Positions 15,140 through 22,658 of a DNA stretch of 36,689 nucleotides are shown here, piece after piece. Under the pieces are notes generated by a model that saw only the letters and a program-made list of their open reading frames with translations, was not told the origin of the DNA and did no database searches. The DNA lies in NCBI GenBank assembly GCA_017547805.1, contig JAFYOR010000053.1, positions 1-36,689 on the forward strand, given 5' to 3'. Every line of letters begins with the position of its first letter. Position 1 is the first letter of the stretch. This DNA is from Clostridia bacterium (GTDB taxonomy: Bacteria; Bacillota; Clostridia; Christensenellales; Aristaeellaceae). Both the position numbers and the translations under genes were made by a program.

Positions 15140-16153
15140 ATGATGAAAAAGATGCTTGCCGTCATGCTGGCGCTGCTGTGCCTGCTGCTTGGGATGACTG
15201 CTTTTGCCCAGGAAGCCGAAGAGGTGATCACCACTGAAAACGGCTTTGAACTCACCAAAGAGTACCGCTGGTTTGTCAACCAGTATAAGACCGTGCGCGG
15301 ACGTACGGTGACCTATTACGACAACGTATACGCCTATAACCACGGCGATTATGTGCTCACCCCGTTTGACGCGAATGTCCCCGACGCCTACTTCGTCAAG
15401 GACGAATACGGCGCCTACGCCATCGCGCCGATCGTGCTGGACATCACCGACGCCATGCGCACCAAGCTCTACGGCGCAGACGAGGGCGAAACGTATCTCT
15501 ACTACGGCCAGTACTGCGAGCGCATCGCCGGCACGAAGGGCCGCGTCGGTTTCTCCGGCGTGCACGAGGGCGTTGACTTCTGCTACGAAGACGGCGCGCC
15601 GCTGTATGCGATCCTCGGCGGCGAAATCACCCGCGCGGGCGACAGCAACGGCACCGTCGCCGTGTACAGCGCCGAGTATGACGTCACCGTGCTCTATCTG
15701 CACTGCGAAGACATCGAAGTGCGCCGCGGCGACGTGGTGGAAGCCGGCGACATGATCGGTAAGGAAGGCAATAAGGGCTCCGGCTCTCCCTACACGCATG
15801 TGGAAATGCGTCAGGGCCGCCACACCACCTCCAACACCTACCGCGACACGAAGCTTGAGAGCCTGTGCCCGTATCCCATCATGCAGGAAGCGCTGGGCGT
15901 CGCTGAAAGCGGCCGCCAGCCGGTGACCGCCGCTGCGGTGATGCAGGCGCAGATCATGCGCGAGCAGGCGGAAGCCGCCGCCAAGGCGGAGGCCGAGGCG
16001 CAGGAAGAAGCCGAGAAGAACGCCGAGCTGGAAGAGCTGGACATCGTCGATGAGCTCCCGGGCACGCAGGCGGGCTACGGCTTCGGCGAGGAGACCCCGG
16101 CTGCCGAAGCCACCCCGGTTCCGGAAGCCACCCTTCCGCCGGCCGGCGCATAA
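15140..16153 (+). CDS. M23/LytM-like exported protein with an altered catalytic motif
   Basis: The 337-residue protein has a signal peptide (1-~24, ending TAFAQ). Residues ~130-228 form an M23 domain: HEGVD at 142-146 gives the zinc ligands His142 and Asp146, and VLYLHCEDI and GDVVEAGDMIG follow as in lysostaphin-type enzymes. In the usual H-x-H motif the first His, the catalytic one, is replaced by Tyr218, while the zinc ligand His220 remains (SPYTHVEMR). Hydrolysis may therefore be lost or altered. An Ala/Glu-rich coiled-coil segment (~267-315) and a Pro-rich tail follow. The ATG at 15140 lies six bases after GGGAGG. Cell-wall remodelling or regulation of a hydrolase is the likely role. Confidence 0.85.
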   Translation: MMKKMLAVMLALLCLLLGMTAFAQEAEEVITTENGFELTKEYRWFVNQYKTVRGRTVTYYDNVYAYNHGDYVLTPFDANVPDAYFVKDEYGAYAIAPIVLDITDAMRTKLYGADEGETYLYYGQYCERIAGTKGRVGFSGVHEGVDFCYEDGAPLYAILGGEITRAGDSNGTVAVYSAEYDVTVLYLHCEDIEVRRGDVVEAGDMIGKEGNKGSGSPYTHVEMRQGRHTTSNTYRDTKLESLCPYPIMQEALGVAESGRQPVTAAAVMQAQIMREQAEAAAKAEAEAQEEAEKNAELEELDIVDELPGTQAGYGFGEETPAAEATPVPEATLPPAGA

Positions 16154-16178
16154 TCCGCATTTTTCCAGAGTTTCATTT

Positions 16179-16215
16179 CCCGCGTATCGCACGGGCGATG
16201 CGCGGGTTTTCTTTT
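16179..16215 (+). terminator. Terminator of the M23-like gene
   Basis: An 11-bp stem (CCCGCGTATCG with CGATGCGCGGG, one G-T pair), a 6-base loop, then TTTTCTTTTT. Confidence 0.88.
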
Positions 16216-16260
16216 TCCCTCAAATGCGCATAGACTGAATCTGCAGAAAGGAGGAAACAC

Positions 16261-17181
16261 ATGGTTCGCGTTCTTCGTTATCCGCGCCTATGCACGCTTT
16301 GCTGCATGGGGGCGATGATCGCCGCCGTCGCGCGCGACCTGTGCCTTGGACACGGGCTGAGCGGCTGGGGCAACGTGCTGCTCACAGCGACGCTGATCCT
16401 TCTGGCGGCAGGCGCCGTGCTCCTCTCCTGCCGGTTTCTGGTCGATCCGCAGGGCGTGGGCGTGGGCTTCCTGCTTCATGTAAGGCGAACGGCATGGACG
16501 GATCTTTCTGCCTTTGGTCCGCTGTGCTGCAACAGCCGCAGGCTCTATCTTTACGGCCTGTACAGCGGCCATCCCGACTTCCTGCACATGCTCCACAAAG
16601 CGCCGCGGTGCGGCGACTGGGGCTTTGTCGTTCCGGTCAGCAAAAAGCTTGCCGCCGGCGTCTGTGCGTATTGTCCGTTTGAGCTGGATCTGTACACCGG
16701 CATGCAGCGCCGCCGCCGCAAGGGCCTGCGCCCGGTGTGGCATCACGCCGCGATCACGATGCTGACCTCGCTGGCTGTCTCCGGTGCGGCAACGTTCACT
16801 GTCGTTCCGCTGGTGCGCCACGCCGCCGCGCAGCCCGCCTATCTGCCGTCCGTTCTTCCGGCGCTGCTCGCCGCGCTTCTTGTGTATCTGGCGCTTAATA
16901 TGCTTTACCGCGCCTATGTCGCCTTCTCCGCCTGTCCGCGCATCAGCAGGGAAGGCGTGAGCGCCGGCTCCGGGCTGTTTCTTGCCTGGGAGGACGTATC
17001 CTTCGCCTACGTGCACCGCATGGCGCGCGTCAGCGGTTTCTTCCTGCTCTCCAGATCACCTCAATCGCTTGGGAAAGGCGGCTGCCCGCCGGTGCGCTGT
17101 CTGTCCATGCCCGACACATCGACGCTTGTGCTGGCGTATCTGACCTATTGCCCGCATGCAAGCAAGACGGTGGAAGCCTGA
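16261..17181 (+). CDS. Membrane protein of unknown function, probable duplicated bacterial-PH (YcxB-like) layout
   Basis: The 306-residue protein has two pairs of hydrophobic helices (~10-60 and ~160-220). Each pair is followed by a soluble segment that opens in a similar way, DPQGVGVG...TAWTDLSAF and SREGVSAG...AWEDVSFAY. A helix pair followed by a strand-rich domain containing W-x-D/E-(L/V)-S is the layout of bacterial PH-like membrane proteins, so an internal duplication is likely. This is a pattern-based reading without a diagnostic motif. AAAGGAGG six bases before the ATG is a very strong ribosome binding site. The gene lies between the terminator of the M23 gene and the hairpin cluster, so it appears monocistronic; its own promoter was not identified. 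Confidence 0.7.
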   Translation: MVRVLRYPRLCTLCCMGAMIAAVARDLCLGHGLSGWGNVLLTATLILLAAGAVLLSCRFLVDPQGVGVGFLLHVRRTAWTDLSAFGPLCCNSRRLYLYGLYSGHPDFLHMLHKAPRCGDWGFVVPVSKKLAAGVCAYCPFELDLYTGMQRRRRKGLRPVWHHAAITMLTSLAVSGAATFTVVPLVRHAAAQPAYLPSVLPALLAALLVYLALNMLYRAYVAFSACPRISREGVSAGSGLFLAWEDVSFAYVHRMARVSGFFLLSRSPQSLGKGGCPPVRCLSMPDTSTLVLAYLTYCPHASKTVEA

Positions 17182-17216
17182 CGGCATGGCTGCCCGATCC
17201 ATCTTTGGGAATAAAT

Positions 17217-17240
17217 AAACGGACGATTGCTCGTCCGTTT
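17217..17240. terminator. Terminator hairpin, first copy
   Basis: A perfect 10-bp stem (AAACGGACGA with TCGTCCGTTT) and TTGC loop. It is T-rich on both sides and can stop transcription from the membrane-protein gene or from the minus strand. The same 24 bases recur at 17478-17501. Confidence 0.85.
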
Positions 17241-17279
17241 CTGTTTGTCAAAAAACCTGCATCAAACCGCCAATGAAAT

Positions 17280-17404
17280 CGGTCGCGGCGGCGTGTACGG
17301 CGCGACCGCAGCGATTTTCCGTGAGGGAAATCCCATTTCCCGGAAGAAAAATCGTTTCCTTGCAGATTTCACGACCGGAATCCGTAGGATTCAAGTGAAA
17401 TCTG
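17280..17404. other. Tandem hairpin cluster, non-coding
   Basis: Three hairpins follow one another: CGGTCGCG/CGCGACCG (17280-17308), GGGAAAT/ATTTCCC (near 17325-17341), and a two-part stem at 17363-17404 (CAGATTTCAC with GTGAAATCTG, enclosing GAATCC-GTA-GGATTC). They fill the space between two convergent genes and two copies of a terminator. No credible gene is present between 17182 and 17514. Confidence 0.7.
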
Positions 17405-17445
17405 TCAGGGGGTGGCTGTGGCGGGGGAAGGATTCCCTCGTCCAC

Positions 17446-17477
17446 CAGCCTGTCAAAAATCCTTTTTTGACAGGCTG
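17446..17477. terminator. Strong hairpin, terminator-like
   Basis: A perfect 14-bp stem (CAGCCTGTCAAAAA with TTTTTGACAGGCTG) and a 4-base loop, directly abutting the second copy of the terminator. The A/T run lies inside the stem. Confidence 0.7.
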
Positions 17478-17501
17478 AAACGGACGATTGCTCGTCCGTT
17501 T
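17478..17501. terminator. Terminator hairpin, second copy
   Basis: Identical in 24 bases to 17217-17240 (AAACGGACGA, TTGC, TCGTCCGTTT) and followed by TTTGTTTG. It lies 14 bases beyond the stop codon of the convergent metallo-beta-lactamase gene. Confidence 0.85.
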
Positions 17502-17514
17502 TTTGTTTGATTGA

Positions 17515-18333
17515 TCATTGCGCAAAGACCTTTGTTCCGTCGCTGATGACGGTCAGATCGCCGCTGCGCGCGCTGTACACCTGCGCGCCAACCTCGTCAA
17601 GCAGCGACAGCACAACCTCGCTGGCGGGATCCTCCTCGCTGTCGGTCACAAACGCGATCTTCGGCGATGCGGCCTGGATGAACGCCGGGCTCGCATCCGT
17701 CAGCCGCCCGTGATAGGGCACCTTGAGCACGTCGCAGGCGACATCGCCTTCCTCAAGAATCTCCAGTTGACGCGCCTTTTCCGCATCGCCTGCAAACAAG
17801 AATCGCGTGTCACCGTAGGTCATGCGCACGACGAGGGAAAAATCGTTTTCCTCGTCCTGTCCGTAGCTCCTGCGCTGCGCGGCGGTGACCGTAAACTGCA
17901 CGCCGCCGGCCTCAAACTCCAGTTTCTGCGCGGTGGTCATTTCAATGCGCTGCGTATCCGCGCTCGCCTCCACAGCCTCAAGAAACTGAGTATACTGCTT
18001 GCTTTCCTTGTCGTAGCGCGGCATGAGCACCTGATGAACCTTCAGCCGATCGATGATCTTATCCGCGCCGCCGACATGATCCTTGTCAAAATGGGTGATG
18101 ATCATCAGATCGATCGCATCAATGCCCTCTTTTTCAAAGCGTTTGGCAAGCGCTTTTCCCTCGTCATTCGTCGCCGCATCGATGAGAATGCGCTGTCCCT
18201 GCGGCGTGGTGATGAGCATGGCGTCCGCCTTGCCAACATTGTAAAAATCAACGCGCAGCTGGCCAGACGCAGCGCAGCCCGCCGAAAGCAGCAGCATGGC
18301 GGCAGCCAGAATCAACAGCATCATCCGCTTCAT
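17515..18333 (-). CDS. ComEC-type metallo-beta-lactamase-fold lipoprotein
   Basis: The 272-residue protein has a lipoprotein signal peptide (LLLSAGC, Cys20) and a metallo-beta-lactamase domain. The metal motif is THFDKDHVGG (80-89), with the H-x-D-x-DH form typical of the ComEC/Rec2 branch rather than H-x-H-x-DH. The later LFAGDAEKA and KVPYHG segments carry the remaining ligands. Related lipoproteins are called competence-like hydrolases and probably cleave phosphodiesters or nucleic acid outside the membrane; the true substrate is unknown. The ATG at 18333 lies seven bases after GGAGG. A consensus-like promoter sits just upstream, so the gene is transcribed alone. Confidence 0.87.
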   Translation of the reverse strand: MKRMMLLILAAAMLLLSAGCAASGQLRVDFYNVGKADAMLITTPQGQRILIDAATNDEGKALAKRFEKEGIDAIDLMIITHFDKDHVGGADKIIDRLKVHQVLMPRYDKESKQYTQFLEAVEASADTQRIEMTTAQKLEFEAGGVQFTVTAAQRRSYGQDEENDFSLVVRMTYGDTRFLFAGDAEKARQLEILEEGDVACDVLKVPYHGRLTDASPAFIQAASPKIAFVTDSEEDPASEVVLSLLDEVGAQVYSARSGDLTVISDGTKVFAQ

Positions 18334-18375
18334 TCTCATTCCTCCATTGCGTTCAGACAAATATCCGTGGTTCTT

Positions 18376-18404
18376 ATTATACCCGATTATCGCACAAATG
18401 GCAA
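18376..18404 (-). promoter_or_regulatory. Promoter of the ComEC-type lipoprotein gene
   Basis: Reading leftwards, TTGCCA (18399-18404) and a perfect TATAAT (18376-18381) with a 17-bp spacer. Its -35 box abuts the terminator of the upstream surface-protein gene. Confidence 0.8.
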
Positions 18405-18438
18405 AGCCCATCCGGAAAAGCACGTTCTCCGGATGGGC
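18401..18438 (-). terminator. Terminator of the large surface-protein gene
   Basis: An 11-bp stem (GCCCATCCGGA with TCCGGATGGGC, 18406-18438) with an 11-base loop, then TTTGCC in the minus direction. The T-run is short, and the tail overlaps the -35 box of the next gene. Confidence 0.7.
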
Positions 18439-18443
18439 ATAGC

Positions 18444-21400
18444 TCACTTTACGCCGTACAGCGCGCTCTGCGTCGCCTTGCCGGCAATGCCGTCCACGGC
18501 AAGCCCGCGATCCTTCTGGAAGGCGCGCACCGCATCGTACGTCCACTGACCGTAGATGCCGTCTGCCACGCGAACCTGCGTGTATCCCTTGGCAAGCAGC
18601 GCCTTCTGCAGCGCCTTGACATCCTCGCCCTCGCAGCCCCAATACAGCAGCCTGTAGGCGACAGAAGAAGACGAAGAGGAGGACGAGCCGGAGGAAGATG
18701 AGCCGGACGCCGCAATCGCAGAAGAGGAGTAGAGCACGCGCTGCGTCTCTTCATCCGCAATACCGGTCGCCTTAAGACCGTTTCTGCGCTGGAATTCGCG
18801 CACCGCGCGATAGGTGCGGCTGCCGAAATATCCATCCGCCGAGCCTGCAGGATAGCCAAGGGCAACGAGCCTGCGCTGGAGCGGAACAACCGCCGGATGA
18901 TAGCTGCTGGAACGGGAAAGCACCTTGTAATTCTCTGCGCTGGCGCTGTTGGCGGGCTTTGCGGAAGAGGAGTAGAGCAGCTTCTGCGTCGCGCTGTCCG
19001 CCTTGCCCGTTTTGGTCAGGCCGTTGATCCGCTGGAAGTGGCGCACGGAGCGCTCCGTGCCCGCGCCGTAGATGCCGTCAACAGCAATGGTGTAATAGCC
19101 CAGATCCTTGAGCCTTCGCTGAAGCTTGTAGATCGAAGCAAGTCCCTTGTCGCCGCGCACGAGCGTGGGATACTCGCCCTGCTCGCCGTAGGGCAGCGCG
19201 CCGACGGAGAACAGCTTTTCCTGCGTCTTGTGTCCGGCAACGCCGTCCACGTCAAGGCCGTTGATCTCCTGGAACAGCTTCACCGCGTCGCGCACGGCGG
19301 AGGAATAGCGGGAAGTATCGTCATCCAGATAGCCCAGTTCTTCAAGGCGCTTGGTCAGTTCCTTGACCTTGCTGCCGCTGTCGCCGTATTTGAGCTGGGT
19401 GTACGTCTCTTCCTTGACAATGGTTTCAATCTGCACATAGCTCTGCGCATTGTCCTCGCCGTAGAAGACGGTAAAGGTGACCTCCGTTCCCTTGGGATAC
19501 GTCTGCGGGAAGGAGTAGCGCAGCAGGCCGTTGGCGTCGGCAACCACTGTCTGGCCGTATTTATACGCCTTGACGCGCAGGTTGACCTTCACGCCCGGCG
19601 TCGTTCTGGCCAGCACCGTCTGCGTTTTGTTGGTGATGGGGTCAACCGACAGCGCAGGCTTTGCTGCCGGCGCCGTCACAACATAGCTGCCGCTGAGCGT
19701 CGCGGTCTTCGTGTTGTCCGACACGCAAACCGCCGTCACCTGCGTATACGTGCCCGCCTTGAGCGTGATCTTGGCGGTGAATTTTCCCTGTGCATCCGCG
19801 CGCACGATCGTCGCCGTGTCGGCAGCAGGCGTGGTCACCAACGCAATGTCCGCGCCGGGCTGTGCCGTTCCGGTGACGGTCAGCACATTTTCCCCGGCGA
19901 CAGCGCCGGTCAGCACGATGCCGATTGCTTCAGCAGCAACCGTAACGTCCTTTTGCTCCTTGGCAGCGATGCCGTCCTGCGCCGGATCATAATTGGCGCG
20001 GACGCTGTACGTGCCGGCAGCCAGCGAATCAAAGCTCACCGTGCCCACGCCAGCTGTGATGGTCTTCGCCGCAACCTCTGCGCCATTCATCATCACGCGC
20101 ACGCGCACGGGCAGATTGCTCGCCTGCGTAACGGTGACGTCGATCTTCTGCACGCCGCCCACCGCGCTGAACGCGATTTCCTTGACCGTGGGCGCGGGCG
20201 CAGACTCCGTCACGATGACGCCGGTCTGTTCCTTCCCGGAGATGCCGTCCTGCGCCGGATCATAAGCAACCAATACGGAATATTCACCCGCGGCAAGGCC
20301 TTCAAAATCCGCCCTGCCCACGCCGCCGGGAATGGTCTTGACCGCCACCGCCGCGCCGTCCTTCTTCACCGTCACGCTGACAGGCAGCGTGCTCGCCTGA
20401 GAAACAATGACCTCGATGCGGTTTTCTCCGCCCGCGGCGCTGAAAACGATGGCGCCGGCAGACGCTTTGGTGATCGATACGCTGGAGCGGAACGGCGTCA
20501 CGCCGGATACCGGATCGACGTAGTCCGCTTCAATGTCATATTCGCCGGCAGAAAGCCCGGTAAAACGCACGCTTTCCCCGCGAGCAACTTCCTTAAAATC
20601 ATTGCCGACGGCAACGTACAGCGGCCACGCGTCCGCATCGGTCACCTTCACTTCGATCCAGTCGTCCCCGGAGCTTACGGCTGCGCCGATTCTCGTGACC
20701 GTGGGCACCTTTTCCCCCGGCGCAGCGCCTTCGCTGCCGGTATGGCTGATCTCGACGCCCTTTTCTATAGCCGTTACGCCGTCAGCCGGCGTGACATACG
20801 CCGCGCGAACGGTATACGCGCCGTCGCCCTGTTTGCTGAACGCCACCATGCCGTCGCCGATCACCGAGCGCATTTCCACACGCGCACCGCCGAGCAGGAG
20901 TTCAATCTCCACCTCTCTCTGGCTCGCGCCGCTGATCTGCGCAGAGATCACGCCGTCCTGCACAAACGCGGAAAGCGCGAACTGCTTGACGGCGTCCTGC
21001 GCCGGGTTCTCTTCTTCGGCAGGCGGGGTCACTTCTTCGGCAGGCGGCGTCACTTCCTCAGCAGGCGGCGTCACTTCCTCAACAGGCGGCGTCACTTCCT
21101 CGACAGGCGGCGTCACTTCCTCAACAGGAGGCGTCACTTCCTCAGCAGGCGGCGTCACTTCCTCAACAGGCGGCGTCACTTCCTCAGCAGGCGGCGTCAC
21201 CTCCTCGACGGGAGGCGTCACTTCCTCAACAGGCGGCGTCACTTCCTCAACAGGCGGCGTCACCTCCTCGACGGGAGGCGTCACCTCCTCGACGGGAGGC
21301 GTCACTTCCTCAGCAGGCGGCGTCACTTCCTCAGCAGGCGGCGTCACTTCCTCAGCCTCCGGCACCTTGATCGTCGTGCGATAGGCAGATACGCCGGGCT

Positions 21401-21746
21401 GCAGGTCATAATAATCCACCTCAAGGCCATAGCTTTCCCCGGCCTTGGCGCCCGTGAAGGTCACGGTCTCCCCGGCGTATACCTCGTCATCCCAGCCGAT
21501 AGTCGCATCGACATACATGCGAAGGCCCGGTTCGCCCGACACCGTGACGCTCACGCTGTCCCCGGAAACGCGCCATGACGCGCCCGGCGCAGCGACAGCT
21601 TTCGTCTCAGTCGCCGTCTGCGCAGCGTCCTCCTGCCCGATGGGCGCGATGAGCACCGCCTCCGCCAGAGCGGCGGCAGACAGCGCGCCCGACGCCATCA
21701 GCAGCAAAACGCTCAGCGCGATTGCCAGTTTCTTCTTCATCTTCAT
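18444..21746 (-). CDS. Large exported cell-wall protein: repeat stalk, Ig-like domains, four peptidoglycan-binding domains
   Basis: The 1,100-residue protein has a signal peptide (1-~30), an Ig-like domain, sixteen T-P-P-(A/V)-E-E-V heptads, several more ~70-residue Ig-like domains, and then four PG_binding_1 domains at the C-terminus. Two of the Ig-like domains are near copies (both have AAGxYSV and YDPAQDGI). Each PG-binding unit has an L-Q/K-x-L-x-x-L-G-Y helix followed by D-G-x-x-G-x-x-T. A Ser-rich linker precedes the last one. There is no sortase motif, so attachment should be through the wall-binding domains, with the heptad region as an extended stalk. The ATG at 21746 follows AAAGGAG. 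The role is structural or adhesive by inference; no enzyme domain is seen. Confidence 0.88.
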   Translation of the reverse strand: MKMKKKLAIALSVLLLMASGALSAAALAEAVLIAPIGQEDAAQTATETKAVAAPGASWRVSGDSVSVTVSGEPGLRMYVDATIGWDDEVYAGETVTFTGAKAGESYGLEVDYYDLQPGVSAYRTTIKVPEAEEVTPPAEEVTPPAEEVTPPVEEVTPPVEEVTPPVEEVTPPVEEVTPPVEEVTPPAEEVTPPVEEVTPPAEEVTPPVEEVTPPVEEVTPPVEEVTPPAEEVTPPAEEVTPPAEEENPAQDAVKQFALSAFVQDGVISAQISGASQREVEIELLLGGARVEMRSVIGDGMVAFSKQGDGAYTVRAAYVTPADGVTAIEKGVEISHTGSEGAAPGEKVPTVTRIGAAVSSGDDWIEVKVTDADAWPLYVAVGNDFKEVARGESVRFTGLSAGEYDIEADYVDPVSGVTPFRSSVSITKASAGAIVFSAAGGENRIEVIVSQASTLPVSVTVKKDGAAVAVKTIPGGVGRADFEGLAAGEYSVLVAYDPAQDGISGKEQTGVIVTESAPAPTVKEIAFSAVGGVQKIDVTVTQASNLPVRVRVMMNGAEVAAKTITAGVGTVSFDSLAAGTYSVRANYDPAQDGIAAKEQKDVTVAAEAIGIVLTGAVAGENVLTVTGTAQPGADIALVTTPAADTATIVRADAQGKFTAKITLKAGTYTQVTAVCVSDNTKTATLSGSYVVTAPAAKPALSVDPITNKTQTVLARTTPGVKVNLRVKAYKYGQTVVADANGLLRYSFPQTYPKGTEVTFTVFYGEDNAQSYVQIETIVKEETYTQLKYGDSGSKVKELTKRLEELGYLDDDTSRYSSAVRDAVKLFQEINGLDVDGVAGHKTQEKLFSVGALPYGEQGEYPTLVRGDKGLASIYKLQRRLKDLGYYTIAVDGIYGAGTERSVRHFQRINGLTKTGKADSATQKLLYSSSAKPANSASAENYKVLSRSSSYHPAVVPLQRRLVALGYPAGSADGYFGSRTYRAVREFQRRNGLKATGIADEETQRVLYSSSAIAASGSSSSGSSSSSSSSVAYRLLYWGCEGEDVKALQKALLAKGYTQVRVADGIYGQWTYDAVRAFQKDRGLAVDGIAGKATQSALYGVK
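21010..21345. repeat. 16 tandem 21-bp repeats inside the surface-protein gene
   Basis: Sixteen in-frame units of 21 bp encode T-P-P-(A/V)-E-E-V. Three units share an identical GACGGGAGGC variant, which points to recent unit shuffling or local gene conversion. Unit number probably changes by slippage or recombination. Confidence 0.93.
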
Positions 21747-21792
21747 ATTCTCTCCTTTCGCGGAGCGATTCTGCGATTCATTGAATGCATTC

Positions 21793-21821
21793 ATCTTATC
21801 ATGACCGGGGCGCAAATGCAA
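21793..21821 (-). promoter_or_regulatory. Promoter of the surface-protein gene
   Basis: Reading leftwards, TTGCAT (21816-21821) and TAAGAT (21793-21798) with a 17-bp spacer, about 45 bases before the ATG. Confidence 0.6.
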
Positions 21822-21897
21822 CCTCGGCAATATTGGCATCCTTACCATATATGACGTGCCGGAACATTCGATTCTTTCATGTTTGCAGAAATTACTG

Positions 21898-21926
21898 TTG
21901 ATTTTGCGCGTTCTCCCATGTATATT
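21898..21926 (+). promoter_or_regulatory. Promoter of the flavin-reductase operon
   Basis: TTGATT (21898-21903) and TATATT (21921-21926) with a 17-bp spacer. The leader RNA would be about 62 bases. Confidence 0.65.
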
Positions 21927-21934
21927 GAAACCAA

Positions 21935-21974
21935 CCGGCTTACTGCCGGCGCAATAACGGCATCTTCAGCCGTT
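21935..21974 (+). promoter_or_regulatory. Two small hairpins in the 5' leader of the flavin-reductase operon
   Basis: CCGGC-TTACT-GCCGG (21935-21949) and AACGGC-ATCTTCA-GCCGTT (21956-21974) fill almost the whole leader. The second ends shortly before the AGGAGGAG ribosome binding site. No known riboswitch class is recognised. Confidence 0.45.
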
Positions 21975-21995
21975 TGCATCAGGAGGAGATTGCTG

Positions 21996-22658
21996 ATGAA
22001 AGAAAATACTTACCGCGCCATCGGCGCGACCACCTTTTTGTCCCCTGTACCCGCCGTCGTCGTCTCCTGCCGTGGAACGCAGGAGGGCTTTGACGCGGAC
22101 AACCTGATCACCATCGCCTGGGCGGGCGTGGTCAATTCCGATCCGCCGATGCTCTCTGTTTCCGTCCGGCCGGAGCGCCATTCCTATCCGCAGATCGTGC
22201 AGAGCGGCGAGTTCATCGTCAATCTGATCGACAAACCGCTGTGCAAGGCCGCGGACTTCTGCGGCGTCAAGAGCGGGCGGGATGTGGACAAGTTTGCCGC
22301 GCTCGGCCTTGATAAGCGATATGTCGAGGGCTTTTCCTGCGCCGCCATCGCCAGCGCCCCGGCCTTTGCCTGCTGCAAGGTGGAACAGCAGATTCACCTT
22401 GGCACGCACGATATGTTCATCGGCAGGGTGCATCAGGTGTACGTGCGCGAGGATCTCTTTGACGAGGACGGCAGCCTGCATCTGGAGCGCGCCGGGCTGA
22501 TCGCCTATGCGCACGGACAGTATTTCCCCCTGCGCGAGCGACCGGAAGGCTTCTTTGGCTACAGCGTCGCGCGCGAGGAGGTCATCCGCCGCCGCCTGAT
22601 CGAGCCCTACAAAAAGCCGGCACCCAAAAAGACTCCCGGAAAGGGCAGGAAGGCATGA
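21996..22658 (+). CDS. Flavin reductase-like domain protein (FMN-binding split barrel)
   Basis: The 220-residue protein has the layout of the flavin-reductase-like family: an N-terminal strand with PVPAVVVSC, then NLITIAWAGVVNSDPPMLSVSVRPERHSYPQI, where the bound FMN is contacted, then EFIVNL and a GRVHQVYV strand. Members reduce flavin with NAD(P)H or simply bind FMN. AGGAGGAG lies eight bases before the ATG at 21996. The basic tail (KKPAPKKTPGKGRKA) is unusual and may bind nucleic acid or be disordered. The next gene starts inside its stop codon, so the two are translationally coupled. Confidence 0.88.
   Translation: MKENTYRAIGATTFLSPVPAVVVSCRGTQEGFDADNLITIAWAGVVNSDPPMLSVSVRPERHSYPQIVQSGEFIVNLIDKPLCKAADFCGVKSGRDVDKFAALGLDKRYVEGFSCAAIASAPAFACCKVEQQIHLGTHDMFIGRVHQVYVREDLFDEDGSLHLERAGLIAYAHGQYFPLRERPEGFFGYSVAREEVIRRRLIEPYKKPAPKKTPGKGRKA

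Noticed and set aside
21010-21345. Regular 21-bp repeats that could be mistaken for a CRISPR-like array
   Set aside because: The units are contiguous without spacers and keep the reading frame of the surface protein.
18897-21578. An 893-residue plus-strand frame with R-R-R-H-F-L repeats
   Set aside because: It is the complement of the surface-protein gene; the repeats mirror the coding heptads.
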